Positions 42,604-55,100 of a stretch of 64,000 nt of DNA are shown one piece after another. The stretch spans positions 36,396,001 through 36,460,000 of the forward strand of contig OX485806.1 in the NCBI GenBank assembly GCA_950295325.1, given 5' to 3'. A program made the position numbers and the translations under genes. The notes under the pieces are model-generated. The model ran no database searches, was not told the origin of the DNA, and was given only the letters and a program-made list of their open reading frames with translations. Source of the stretch: Polytrichum commune. Lineage: Eukaryota; Streptophyta; Polytrichopsida; Polytrichales; Polytrichaceae. Numbering within the stretch: position 1 is the stretch's first letter; each line of letters starts with the position of its first letter.

Positions 42604-45041
42604 CTTAACTAAAATTTACTCGAAAACCTCTAGAGCAAGTTCTTGTAGGTGCACCGGGTGATCCAGGGTGCCTCCTCCATAACCGAGAGAGCTTTACATG
42701 ATTTTTAGGAAAGGCTTTGGTTGTTTGGTAGAGCTAGGTGGAGAGGGGCCTTTAGACCATGATGTAGTGTTTTTCATGTTAAACATAAAAATAAAATATT
42801 GACTATAATTATATGTCTTAAAATAGAAGTTGAAAACCTATGTTTTTCTTTTGACATGTTCACAATCGATTTCTATCGAGATAACCGAATGAGTTGTCTT
42901 ATCACAAAATCCGGGTGACCACCAAGTATTATCCATTTCTAGACATATGAGATTCCATATCATTTTCATCACAAATTCTCATTTACTTTTTGAAATGGTC
43001 ACTCTCGCTTTCAGTGACAGTGAGACTACCACTTATTTTTCAAGCCATGGGAGAATTTAGAAAGTAGTGATCGTGATCTAGGGTCACGTCTATAGTGCAG
43101 TTCGCCTTCTTTTCTTCTCTACCGTCCAAGCCATTCCTCTCAAATCCATATAACCCACTTTTCATGCCAGACGTATCTACATAACATCATTCATATCCAT
43201 AACAATGTTATGTGGAACTAACAATATTATGTGGATTTTTCAGTCTAAAATGTGGGGAATGTTCCATAAAATATTGTCAGTCCCACAAAACACTATCATG
43301 AATCCGAATAATGTTATGTACTTGGAAATTGAACCCAAAGCTCTAACTCTACAACTCAATATCAATATCTGGATGTGTGGATAAATGGATGAACGAGTTG
43401 TTATGAGATACACAAAACAGGTGGATGAATGAAATTTGGAATGTGCAGACGAAGCGGGCCCTCTATTAGTGTGATAGCCATTTGGGCTATGTTGGTGGTC
43501 ATCGGGATGGTCAAATATTCAAAGTTGAAGGTCCTCTACCCTCCAAATCATTTCTCTCAAGTCAACAGTCTAGTTTCAACAGAAGTTGGAATAGGGAACG
43601 TGGGCATAATTGATGGACCTAATTTGTTGTCATCTTGGATACGATAGATGACCTTCTACTCGAAGATATTCTAGACTTTGTGAACTTATAATGGTAGATC
43701 CATAATAACATTCTAAAGATCGTGTGATTGTGTGATTGTGTGATTGTGTGATTGTGTGATTGTGTGATTGATGACCTTTAAAGGTTGAGGCAATTTTTTT
43801 TTTTGTCAAGACCATTCTTTTTGCTTGACTATACCAATGTACATGTTTATGTTGTTATCTTTTAAACATGTCAACAATCTTAACTTTACAAAGGTATCAT
43901 TTGTACGGTTGAGTCCATTAAGGTGTTGAATTTTCATTAATAAATTGTTAATTAGACCGAAATGATTTTGAGAAAACTTTGCTTTAACTTTTAGGGGTTA
44001 ACAAATATGATAAAACATGGTCTATTTCAACAAATAATGTTTTTGTTATACATGTGTATCAACTACACTTACCTAACGTATGCCTTTTACATATCAAGTA
44101 TGTGAGCACTTTCTTTCCCACTTCAAGGAGGCAAGGCATGCTTGTTATACAACGCCTAGCATTACATTTCTTTCCCATCATTCTCTCACACTAAATAAGC
44201 GCACTAATTGTAGTTAGGGTTTTGATGTCACTTAAATGCTCCAAAGAAAAACAACCCAAGGAACTAAGTCACAAGGAAGAATGAGGTAGTGTTTATAAGG
44301 GTTAATTGGATTAAGGTATCTAATAACATTTTATGACTCATCTCATTCTTTACTCCGTTCCACATTCATTTCCTTCACTCTTAACGATTCATTCATGCTT
44401 CTTCAGTCATGGGTGATTCTGTCCTATCTTAGGAAATTTTCTATCGCTCTATGTCTTGACTTAATTCAGTTGTGAAGCTCAAAACCTTGACAAGTTGTCA
44501 ATGGCTCGTAGTTAGGACAAAGTTTGGGGTAATGTCTTTTTTTGGTAACCACATAGTCTTTGATTGCCCTAAATCATGATTGCGGCAATTTCAAATTAAT
44601 GTTCTTTTTAATCAAGTTACAACCATCATGCAAGTTCCTCGGAGCTTGTAGTCACCACCTTTGTCTTTAAATAAACCTGGCAATTCATCTCAAAAACATT
44701 CACATAATTAATATATAAAACACCACATAACAAGCTAGGCGATATCATGTGTTATAGGCCTTAGTTTGTTAATTATCCTTAAAGCTTGCACTGGTTGTAG
44801 TCGTACTCTTCCAAAGTAATGTCTTCTTCTTCTTCTTCTTCTTGGGGTAATATCCTTGCAGCCTATAGCCTGCTAATTAGGTTTCGTCGCTACCCGCATA
44901 CAAGCTCTCTACCCTTTTGTCTTCTTGGTGTAGGGGACCTACCTAGTTTATACCCCTACCTCGGTGATCACCACCAAGTAATGTCATTTCTTGACGTCCA
45001 GGCTCAAGCCTTTTGATACGGCTATGGTCACTTAATCTCTC
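42604..45041. other. Long gene-free stretch
   Basis: About 2.4 kb without a supportable gene. It includes the TGTGATTG array at 43,722-43,769, short inverted phrases around 43,190-43,315 (ataacaatgttatgtgga and relatives), and a (TCT)n run at 44,822-44,842. No terminal repeats of a whole element could be matched. Confidence 0.4.
43722..43769. repeat. 8-bp tandem repeat, six units
   Basis: Perfect tgtgattg units repeated about six times. Confidence 0.9.
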
Positions 45042-45044
45042 TTA

Positions 45045-46173
45045 GGGCTGGTTTACACTATGGACCATGAAGTCGGACCATGAATGATGGCCTTTGTCAA
45101 TGGTCCGAGTTCATGGTCCAACTTCCATGGTCCGACTTCATAAAAAAATAGTTTTGAGAGTCTTGGGCCCCTCACTAGGTGTAAACTGAATGTGGACCAA
45201 GAAGAATGACCACGCACCATAAAGTGAAGGTGCTGATTTTTTTAATACATGCCCAAAAAGGGCAATTTTGAAAAAAAAAAAAAGTTTGATCATTCCTTGT
45301 CTTTTCTTGGGCTTCACTTGTCTTCACTTCTTGTTAAATGTGTCGAAGATGTGGCTTGCAAATCTTCTCACAACAATTTTTACAAAAAAAAACGAGTAAT
45401 TTAATTTATACATGCTCAATGTAATTTACATGTGACATGTACCTTGTGTTGTCACTACACTAAATAGGATATTTAGTGTTTGATTATATTTTATGTTGTT
45501 ACCACCCTACCTTGCTCAACACTAATTTTCAATTCTTTGATAATTAGTGTTAGAAGATTTCCCATTGCACTTCTTTTGACTACCCTGATCTACAGTCACT
45601 AAACCACTACAGATTTTTCTTTTTAGTTTTTCAACTGCATGTTTTAAGCATTTTGGGGTGTGTAATATACCGTTGGAAAGGTATTTTCAAGACCTTTCCA
45701 ACGGTATATTAAAATCCCCAAAATTCCAAACATTGCATTTGGTACACCAAAAAAACAAATCTGCACTTGAATTCTTGAGTTTTAGATGTCCCACGTTGTT
45801 TGGCGAAACACGTGTGAGCCGGTTTAAGGGGTAGGGCAAGGTAGTGCTAGTATGTCTCATGGGCTATGGTAAAATTAAGGCACATAAGAGGTAGATTTGT
45901 TAAAAAATTATTGAAATGGTATTTCTCTAACATGGGCCCTTGCCTTTTCCTACCATACCACCTCTCTTGCCTCTCTCACCGCAAAACCCGTTGGACCATG
46001 TCAGTGCATTTATTAGGACTTAAAAATTATATTTTGGGGACCTCGACCTCCATGGTCCATCTGCCATTTTTTCCTTAGTGTAAACCGAAATTGTCCCGGG
46101 AGAACTTCAACAGCCACTCAGTTGCCTTGCAGAGCCCTAGTCCAACTTCATGGTCCATAGTGTAAACCGGCCC
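45045..46173. mobile_element. PIF/Harbinger-type element, GGGCYGGTTTACACTATGG ends
   Basis: The left end gggctggtttacactatgga plus 'ccatgaagt' is mirrored at the right by 'acttcatggtccatagtgtaaaccggccc'. TTA flanks both sides (45,042-45,044 and 46,174-46,176). The middle contains what look like other insertions: an ACTAAAT piece near 45,457 and the ACCGTTGG hairpin region near 45,560-45,770. A decayed relative lies at 5,630-6,135. No transposase is visible. Confidence 0.8.
45658..45722. repeat. ACCGTTGGAAAGGT hairpin, copy 1
   Basis: ataccgttggaaaggt and acctttccaacggtat form a 16-bp stem around a short loop (attttcaag). The stem is almost identical in the CACTA-type element at 58,115-58,402, where it reads caccgttggaaaggt / tctttccaacggta. 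Flanking similarity extends about 100 bases on each side, in opposite overall orientation. Confidence 0.75.
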
Positions 46174-46176
46174 TTA

Positions 46177-46599
46177 GTGACCTTGCCCATCCGAAGCCTC
46201 TGAGTCTTTACTACTTCCACCCATGCTACTTGTTTCCTTTCCTTCTTCTCAACGCCTCTTAGGTTATAGCCAAAGGATCACTCCTCTATACTAGCCTATG
46301 GCTTTTTCAACCTTCACAAGTTTACTTGCCTTTATGGTTGATCATTGTCCGACCGACCATTGCTCTCAAGACACTTGACTATGCTTTGACTTCAGACCTA
46401 GCCTCTGCAGACATTACTCTCCGAAATTGCCAAATCTTCCTCACATCTCATGTTAAACACTGTAATCTTTACTCACTTTCATTCCTACCTCCTTGACACA
46501 CTACTTGCCTGATTTACATTTGACAATCATGTTCTTACATACTTGGAACATCCTTCCACTTTAAGGTATATACACACACACACACACCATAAACTTTCA
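46177..46599. other. Gene-free stretch
   Basis: Nothing supportable except a (CA)n run near 46,570-46,588. Confidence 0.35.
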
Positions 46600-46607
46600 C
46601 TCCAAAT

Positions 46608-47092
46608 CATGGGTAGATCACTCTAAGGCATTTTTGTGCACCACGTGCGGTTGGGGGTTTTTGTTTTGGGGTTATTTACCTTCAAGGGCTGGATTAAAGC
46701 CTCCCTATAATTACTTAAATTTCAAAAATGGCCCATTTGTTTGCACCCTTCCATTACTTATATTGTCCAAGTCACTGTAATTTTTTGTACTCTATATTCC
46801 TTTTAAGTAATAAATATCCCAATTATCATCCATCCCCGTGAGTCCTAAACCCATTGACATACCATACTAAACATACCTTCTAGGATCCTTATCTTCAGCC
46901 CTTATATTAATTTTACAAAAATATAATGGCCCACGTCTTATGTCCATCTAACTTACTTATAATGGGATTGTCTACATTAAATGGCCCCTTCATTATTTGG
47001 AATTCCTTTATAATTTTTATTTCAAATGATTTTAATTCTCTCTATATTATGCCGCACGTCGTTTTTAAAATGCACTAAGTGATCTACCCGTG
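46608..47092. mobile_element. hAT-type MITE, copy 1
   Basis: Begins catgggtagatcactctaag and ends agtgatctacccgtg; inside the ends, caccacgtgcgg pairs with ccgcacgtcg. The 8-bp target duplication ctccaaat is perfect (46,600-46,607 and 47,093-47,100). The interior is non-coding and closely matches copy 2 at 47,472-48,033. Confidence 0.9.
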
Positions 47093-47209
47093 CTCCAAAT
47101 TTACCAAGATAATAGCACTGAAATCATAACTTTACTTTCAATGTCAAAGTTCAAAAGCAACTAGAGTCCGACTCTGAAAGACTCATCCTATCCCCGCAAG
47201 CATCTCACT

Positions 47210-47305
47210 TGGGACTCAATTGCCACTCAATTGCTACTCAATTGGGACTACTCAATTACTACTCAATTGGGACTACTCAATTGCCACTCAACCTCAATCA
47301 TTGAG
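47210..47305. repeat. CTCAATTG-type tandem repeat
   Basis: Repeated variants of gggactactcaattgccact between the two hAT-type MITEs. Non-coding. Confidence 0.7.
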
Positions 47306-47471
47306 TGTCGGTGCTTCATAAAGCCTATTGCTACAAGTATGAGACTATGCATGTTTTCTAGAAATGATAATAGCCTGACTAAGTCCGTGCTTGCCTCCTC
47401 CTTATTGAGTCGAGGAAGAGGAGAAGTCGGTTAGAGTCGCTAACCAATTCGTAACGGCAATTGCCTCTACT

Positions 47472-48033
47472 CACGGGTAGGTCACTCTAAGGCATTTTTG
47501 TGCACCACGTGCGGCTGGGGTTTTTTTTGTTTTGGGGCTATTTACCTTCAAGGGCTGAATTAAAGCCTCCCTGTAATTACTTAAATTTCAAAAATGGCCC
47601 ATTTGTTTGCACCCTTCCATTACTTATATTGTCCAAGTCACTGCAATTTTTTGTACTCTATATTCCTTTTAAGTTATAAAAGCTAATCTACTTCTTAACG
47701 CATTGACGAGTGTTAAGGGAAACTATGGAAACAAAGAAGGGTGCAAACAGTAATATCATTGCAAACAAAGTTATGAAGAAAACACATAGGAGACCATAGC
47801 AAACATACTAAACATACCTTCTAGGATCCTTATCTTCAGCCCCTATATTAATTTTACAAAAAAATAATGGCCCACATTTTATGTCCATCTAACTTACTTA
47901 TAATGGGATTGTCTACATTTAATGGCCCCTTCATTATTTGGAATTCCTTTATAATTTTTATTTCAAATGATTTTAATCCTCTCTATATTATGCCGCACGT
48001 CGTTTTTAAAATGCACTAAGTGACCTACCCGTG
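47472..48033. mobile_element. hAT-type MITE, copy 2
   Basis: Ends cacgggtaggtcact and agtgacctacccgtg, with the perfect 8-bp target duplication cctctact (47,464-47,471 and 48,034-48,041). Relative to copy 1 it has a different, longer block in the middle (about 47,680-47,805), so the pair are separate insertions rather than one duplicated segment. Confidence 0.9.
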
Positions 48034-48253
48034 CCTCTACTTCATACTGTGGACGACTTCCAACCGCCAATGGCCTGATGAAAGACATCAAAATTTGAAA
48101 TTTGCCTAATTCGGCTAGGCTATGGGCCAAAAACTGGTCTTACACTAATGTGGCTAAGATTATTTTTCCCAATATTTGTAATAATTTAAAAATGTACTTT
48201 CATTGTAGAAGTAATTGTAATATTTGACATAATCAAAATGCGAGGAAATTTTT

Positions 48254-48446
48254 GTGTATGAACGTACGTCTCATCCTTCCAGCATAAAAACTCAACCTCC
48301 TATAAGTTTGTGGTTGGTTCATCTCGAATGACGTAGACTACACTAATTTGCGGTCAATCAACTAAACAAGTGCAGAAACCTCTGAAATGCATACTATTTA
48401 AGGGTTTTAATGTTGGATGAATGTGAGGTACCTAGTTAGAGACCTC
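48254..48446. mobile_element. Diverged copy of the 14.8 kb MITE-like family
   Basis: The left part cttccagcataaaaactcaa and right part 'gggttttaatgttggatgaatgtgaggta' are imperfect inverted copies, laid out like the element at 14,805-15,020. Interior phrases such as 'ggttcatctcgaatgac' also correspond. Confidence 0.5.
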
Positions 48447-48449
48447 AAT

Positions 48450-49845
48450 AACATCGAAATAGATGGACGGTTGTGAGCTCACTATAATGTACCAAGTCAT
48501 GAATTTTACCTCGGAGGTTCAAAAGACAAGATTAACCCAATTTATGTGTCTATAAATTGATTGAGTTTTCTATTTACCCGTTAGTGAACTTCTCATACAG
48601 TTGGCAACTTCTCATACTTTTTCTTTTGTTTTTTTGGGTTTTGTTACTGACAGTTAGTTACAAATGAACCGGCTGAGAGGCTGATCACACTGGCCAGTTC
48701 TAACACCATCCGTCAGCTTCTTTGTCTGTAATAGTGTGAAAAGTGATGGGCCAATGTCTATTTCTGAACATAATCCCTAACAATTTAATGACTGGAACTG
48801 GACAAAAAGTTTGGTGTGATCGAGACATGAGTTTGAGAAATAACTGATTGAAGTTCGAGACTTCAAAAGAAATGACCGATCATTTTAGAGGAATCTATGG
48901 AATATACCTCAAATGAATGAAAGCAAAAACGGAAGATGTAACTAGCTGGATTTAGAATCACTAGGATATTGACCGACTATGCCCAAAAATTTCCCGGGCA
49001 CTGTGTTGTTCCATTACAAATCGAACAAATTCAATTGCAAGAGGGAACCTACAACTTCTTCTGCAACTTCCAATCAAGAGAGACTTCACCTTTTTGTCTC
49101 CATTCGAGATAGGATCCCATTGTCCGGGCACACACTTTGATATGGCGTGGTTATTTGTGACATTGTTCGTTGTTTTGCTCTCTGAGTTCCAAATCACTTT
49201 TGTTCTTGCCAAAAAATATGTATAATCAAAACCAATGTTAAAATATACACTCAAAGTTTTAGAGTCTATGTAAGATTATGCAGTTGCTATCAGATGTTCC
49301 ATTCTAATAGTATTTAGTGACAGTGCTTCACATGAGTTTATCGTGCTGAACTTGTTTGAAAGAGAGAATCAACATGGTATAGTTCCATGTAATGCCTGAG
49401 TTAGTCCCAGCCCCACTCAACCTACAGTAATAGCATGGGCCTTATTTATGGTTAGGTATGCCCCCACCTACATAGGCTTATTCATAGGAGAAGAGTTTAG
49501 TACAACATTTCAAATGGCAAGATTTTGTGGAAGTCAGTGTGACATTACACAACCCTATGGTTGAGTTCAATTTCTATATTTAGTGTCTCACATGGCCTCA
49601 CATATATTTTTTCCTAGTAGGAAGAAACTGACGCCAATATGAATGGTGCCGAGTATACAATTCCACCCACATTGCTAAGTGTCAGCTGAGTGTATGAATA
49701 TTAACACAATATTATTACTTTATTCGGGGGACCGCATAATATAATTGGTTTATTCCAAGGTTTTTGGTGTGTGTGTGTGTGTGTGAGTTGGGGGGGGGGG
49801 GTGGGTGGGTTTGTTTGGAACAAAGGACACGTGTGGCCACCTTGC
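48450..49845. other. Gene-free stretch with a diverged dispersed repeat
   Basis: The part at about 48,650-48,990 resembles 500-690 of the window. A (GT)n run (about 49,768-49,784) and a run of 11-13 G (about 49,789-49,801) follow. A 97-codon minus-strand open frame at 48,961-49,254 shows no recognisable family. Confidence 0.4.
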
Positions 49846-49847
49846 TA

Positions 49848-50068
49848 CCCTAAAAATGATATTTAGTGCCGCTTACTAATTGGAATTATGCAATGCTATA
49901 ATTGTTTAATGCACATCTCATTTTTACCAACAAAGGTTAAATTGGTTGTTTGAACATTATTGAACATTAATATCTTTATTTGGTAAAAATTAACTACATC
50001 AATAGTAAAAAAAGATATAGGAATGTGTAACACCAAATAATAAGTGACACTAAATATCATGTTTAGTG
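49848..50068. mobile_element. Short MITE of the ACTAAAT-ended family, second copy
   Basis: Left end accctaaaaatgatatttag and right end 'aagtgacactaaatatcatgtttagtg' are inverted copies; TA lies at both borders (49,846-49,847 and 50,069-50,070). The interior matches the 42,406-42,603 copy (taattggaattatgcaat and its inverse). Confidence 0.7.
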
Positions 50069-50639
50069 TAGTTTTTCCGTAAAGTAAAGAGAAGATTTCA
50101 TGGCCATGATTGATTATGCCAATCACTCCATTTGATTTGGGTTCCTCTTCACTATCATCTCGTGGTTTACAGAAATCTTAGACCAACGGCTGACTAACGT
50201 TATGTGACAAGCTTACATTACTTATGCATTCAACATAATCAACATCATGCGTTTATTATGCTTTCAAAATAATCAACATTATGCATTTAGTTTGTGTTCA
50301 ACATCATGGCATAGTCCCACCAATCTAACTTAAGCTGAAAATGCCATCAACTATACTATAATACAAAGTTCAATTTTAGGCATTGATTTTTTTATTTTTT
50401 TATTTTTTGAGACAGAAGGCCAAAATCCAACTTCAAAACATTAAAACCAAGAAAACGCGCCCACACTGAGGGGAGGTGGGACCCCTTGGACGCGAAACAC
50501 TGCCACTTAAAGAGTAACTAAAACCCAACTCCATCAAGGACAACCCACCGGACCCACCAAACCACGGACCACCCCCACCCCACCGGCCAAGCACAATCCC
50601 CAAACCACCAAAACAACCTGCATGAGACAATTGAGTAAC

Positions 50640-51300
50640 CTACCTATGTTGCCGTTTCCAATTCCATTCAATGTGTAAATTTTTCCTCCTACAAAGGACC
50701 TTCATATCGCCCCAGGTCTTGTCAAAGACTTGAAGCATGGCCACTACAGAGAAACTACTAATCTTGATGTGTTTAAGCATGCAGTCCCATGCCGCTTTGG
50801 CATAGATAATGAGCTCGTTCCAAATGCGGTGCTTGACCTTAGTCTTATGACACTGCTCATGATTGAACACTTTGTCATTGCGCTCAATCCAAATGGTCCA
50901 AAGTGTAATGCCCCTAAGGAGGTGCCAAATTTTGATCTTTTTACCATATTTCTTGGGGATCCTTTCCCCGAACATAGCTTGCTTCTAATTGAAATAATCA
51001 TAGTTATTAGTCCTAACCCCACAAAGTTCATGCATGATGAATGTGGCCCATGTCAACGCTCTATGAGCTTGGATGCAATCCCAAAATTTATGTTTGACTG
51101 ATACACTCGTGTAAGGGAGGCAAAAAAACACATTGTTTGGAGATGACGGCCGGTGCAATGTGTGCCCTCCATTCATTGACTGCAACAACTTTGTGCCAAA
51201 TAGACCACATGAAAGCGGCTTCCTTGCTTGAACGAAGCGGATCCCACACCTGTGACTAGTAGAACCGGTAGTTACTCTATGAATAGCCTTGCCATTTGTC
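50640..51300 (-). pseudogene. LINE-derived 'zf-RVT' zinc-binding domain remnant
   Basis: Across one frame change the minus strand reads AAFMWSIWHKVVAVNEWRAH, CVFCLPYTS, KHKFWDC and then LLRGITLWTIWIERNDKVFN. This is the pattern of the zinc-binding region found at the end of plant LINE reverse transcriptases: CX2C, then H-x4-C, then the 'LWxIWxxRN' segment. Stops and at least one frameshift make it non-functional. An isolated host gene is unlikely because the LINE 3' end follows directly. Confidence 0.75.
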
Positions 51301-51778
51301 CGCTGCATGTGTGTGTCCTGGATTCCTATTGATGATTGATGATTGTGTCTTTGCCAAACTTTGTGGTATAGTTAATGAATCTAGAGCCATCACTCCATCA
51401 CCACCAGTCTAGGTCCCACCCCATGATGGCCGTCTTCCCATAGAAAAAAGTGACTTCTCCCTTTTGCATTTTCTCCTTCCTTCTTTGGGCCTCTGTTAGT
51501 GTGGATGATTTTGACCTCATGGAAGAACCCAACCATATTTCCAATGGGATTTTTCCATTCTCTAAGGCACCAAGAGTGTGTGCCAACCATAAAGCATTGC
51601 ACAGTGGGGGGGGGGGGGGGGGGATGCATAGAGACGTGGTGGAGTTGCATGTAGGGGGGGGGGATTATTAGCACATTGCAAGACTAAGGTAGGATCCTCC
51701 TCTCCGTTAATGTAGAAACCAATCCACTACCCTAGGTGGGTGACATCCGTGTCTTCGTCTAGGAGATGTTGCCATTTA

Positions 51779-52168
51779 CTATAAATTTTGTCCGTAAGCG
51801 GAGCCCAATCTCCGAAATCCGAGTTGGTAATCCGAGCACACCCTCACCATGCCAAAGAAAAGAAAAGAAAAAGAAGCAAAAGGAGAATTGCACAAACAAG
51901 GGAGGTACATCATGACAAGTGAAGCATTTCTTGCACTTTTAGAAAGAGTGGTCCTAGAACACACTTCCCCTTTTGAGACGGGTGGGCATTGCGACATGAC
52001 CCCATTTACATATGTCAAGTTCAAACTACGATTATCATAGATTGTAGGCCCCACAATCCTAGTAGTATTGGTCACATGGCTCACTACAGTAGTGCAAAGG
52101 AGAAGCTCCTTTGAAGAAGGTTGCTCTTTCATATGTGTGCACACAACCTCCTTCCATTTCTTAAGCAT
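51779..52168 (-). pseudogene. Probable upstream part of the same LINE protein
   Basis: A 129-codon minus-strand frame (VVCTHMKEQPSSKELLL, SHVTNTTRIVGPTIYDNR, KGEVCSRTTLSKSARNASL) precedes the zinc-binding remnant in the same direction, with a further broken stretch between (51,390-51,674). I do not recognise a domain in it. It may be the linker or an unrelated cellular piece. An 18-G homopolymer at 51,606-51,623 interrupts the intervening region. Confidence 0.45.
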
Positions 52169-52170
52169 AC

Positions 52171-55100
52171 AGTATGTGTTGCGAGCGACTAACCTACCTA
52201 GGAATCATATAAATGACTCACTTCATGCAATTACCTTCATGTTCATTAAAGTTGATGTGCAAGGGATGCTTCACATGGTTAAGTCAAATGTGGGTCAAAT
52301 CAACCAATTTGACAAAACGTGTGTGTGTGTGTTTTGGATGACATTGTGTCAAATTGACCCCCTTTTCCTATTGAGGGTATGTGCATGGGAGGGTCACTCC
52401 CCTATTTTAGAAAACTATGTGAGAACAAATATATGGTTCACTTTACAAATTATAGAACTTGTACTTCTAACAAAGACCGAGTTATAAAATGAACTCCATG
52501 ATATAAAGAAATTAGGGTGTTTACAAATTGATCATGTTAGAGAAATTTGAAAACTAACATATCATGGGTTCGGTAGGGCGGGGAATTAAGATAATATGTA
52601 TTGGGGCCCCACACCTTATAGAGACATTATGCTATTTGCATAATGGGGATGATATCTATCTTGTCATCCCAAATAATGAGACTAATTTCATTCATAACAT
52701 TTAATATTTCATCCATAAAAGGATACCCTTAAGGAATGAGGAATCACCTCCCCAAAACCCTAATGGGGGTTCAGTTGCACCCCATATCTCTCATGTGTTG
52801 TGTGGCTAACAAGGGTGTGTGAGCTCATAGGGGTGTGCAAGTTATGAGTGTGGCGTGGTCAAGCTGTGTTTATGCAAGTGACGCGGTGGCATGGTTAGGT
52901 TGTGAGTATCTCTCTCTTTTTCCTTTGAAATGCTTTGAAAATTGCTTTATGGAGTGTATGAATTTAGGGTTTAGGGATTTGTTGTGTGAGGAGGATGTGT
53001 AGCTCTTGGATCTATACTCCTAGACGTGTAGCACCTAGCTACAGTTTTAGCTCCTAGATCTATACTATGTGATTTAGTACATGTGTAGCTTTGTGATCTA
53101 TACTCATGTTTTTCCCGTGATTTGGTCTAAGTGTTGTGGAGTAAGTTCCCATTCCATTTCATCTGGAAGGAAGGAAATAACTTCTTTGCTGCTAGAAAGA
53201 GAATAATTTGTAGGTGATGAGCATCATGCTTTACCCTCTATAGTGGTTTGCATTTGGTAGCATTGGTGTGTTGCAACTTTTTTGGTTTGAATCTTCTTTA
53301 TATTTTGGACCCATTTCAGAACTTCTCTGGAGTATAGTTTAGTAGTCTAGCTTTATGTGGTCACTTGTCTTGTCTAGACACCTATATTTAAGTGCTATAT
53401 GGCACAACTACTGTAGTAGTTAGGAACATATCCACACTCATAGAGACAACGTGCTACAATGTGTGCCCAAATTCAAGACAACTTTATGAATTTAGTAGTT
53501 TTTGCAATTGGGAGGGGCTATGCGACCACTTCAAGAGAATCATATTCTTTACTTTGACTGCTTGTAATTTTTGTATTTCAACTCAAATTTTAAAAATTTG
53601 GAATGACAATCCTTGTGATTCTTTGGTGCTACTTAAATGAAGACAAATCTCGAGCTGATCCAATGGCCATATATGCACGTGGAGTTGGTAATGCCCACAA
53701 TAGGACCATATGCCTAGATCATATACCATAAGCCTAGCCCATGATGTCTAAATATCTCTTCATCACGTGTATTGGAAACCCCTAAGGTAGCGCATATGTT
53801 GGAAAGTAATGCACACTTCCAACATACACGTAGTGTATTGGGACCCTCTAAGGCACACACATCCACGCTCGCGATGTCGGCAAAAACCACTAGATGACGC
53901 AAAGTTGGCTCCCCTCCTTGTCGTAGTGTGCACTACTTTTCCCTAGATAACAATAACCAATGGTCATTATGAATAAATATGTGAAAACTTTGGGCAATGT
54001 AAAATTCAATAATCTCATGTCCATACCAACAAGCTTATGCAACCCTTCTTCTTTCTTTTCTTTTCCCCAATCAAATGAACTTCACCTTCTAAGTTTTGAA
54101 TAGAGAGGCTATGCAAGTTGCTGATTCTCATGTAAAGGGCTCCAATTTGATTTTTGTCATTTACGTATTGCTTTTCTTTGACTTGGCCGGTACATAGCAA
54201 GCATCCCCTCCATAGAAATGTATGATTACTAAGGTTTGCATACCCAAAAGCAACACGCACACATGTAACCTATATCCCCAAGCAACACACACATAACCTA
54301 TGTCTTAAAACCAACAAAAGGCATGTACCAATGTTGTATCGGTATCCGGTTTATTTTGGTACATGATTTAAATAAACATCATTTGACTTTTTTATGTAGA
54401 AAATAACAGATTGGTATGGGTATGGGTATGGAACAACTGCTTGAATTTTGCATTGCTGTATTGTGCATTGAGTGTCTTATATATATATAAGACAAGTAAC
54501 AATTTGGTATGGAATCTAAAATTTAAGTGTAAAACCAAACATGTTCAGCAACTGGGAACTCGCGGAGAGAGAGAGAGAGAGAGCTCATATCTAAACCCGG
54601 AGTGTGTTCATTGATTAAGGTTATGGCACAAGTGTTGCTACCTTTTGTTAGAGGTGGTCCCTACAGTGGCAAATGACATGGGTGTTGTAGGCCCTCTTTG
54701 GGGGGGGGGGGGGATTATGAGGTTTGTTTGCCAATGTGTGTATCTCAAGGATGGGTGTCATGAGTGCATGTAGTTTTGGCTCATTGCAACTTGTGTTGGA
54801 TTCAATTCCCGGGGGTGATTCTTGGGGATTTGGCTGTCCCTTTATCTAAGCTATTTGTGTGGGCTTGGACAACACGTTATAGGGTTCATTCTTGTTGTTT
54901 GTATTTGTTTAAGTGTGAAGTACTCATGGCTGATGGTTTTCTAATTTTTGTTTGTTGAGCATGAGTAGTGTGAGAAATTTGATAGCTATTAGGTGGATTT
55001 GTTGCATGCACATGTGTGTGTAAACTCATCCACTTGAAAGGTGAGAATACAATGGACTATTTTATAACATGCAATGGTATTTTTAGTTTATTTGACTCCA

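Larger units (their letters stand above)
50388..52170 (-). mobile_element. Decayed L1-like LINE with zinc-binding RT tail
   Basis: On the minus strand, coding pieces run from 52,168 down to 50,640, followed by a 3'UTR ending ggccttctgtctc and an A-rich tail (T-rich on the plus strand, 50,388-50,407). The poly(A)-like tail and the 3' coding domain fit a plant L1-type LINE. The 5' boundary is not visible. The same 3' end is found on the short insertions at 31.6, 34.6 and 37.7 kb. Confidence 0.7.

Noticed and set aside
54770-54860. Possible second SINE (ggattcaattcccggg resembles a B box)
   Set aside because: No convincing A box at the right distance and no flanking duplication.
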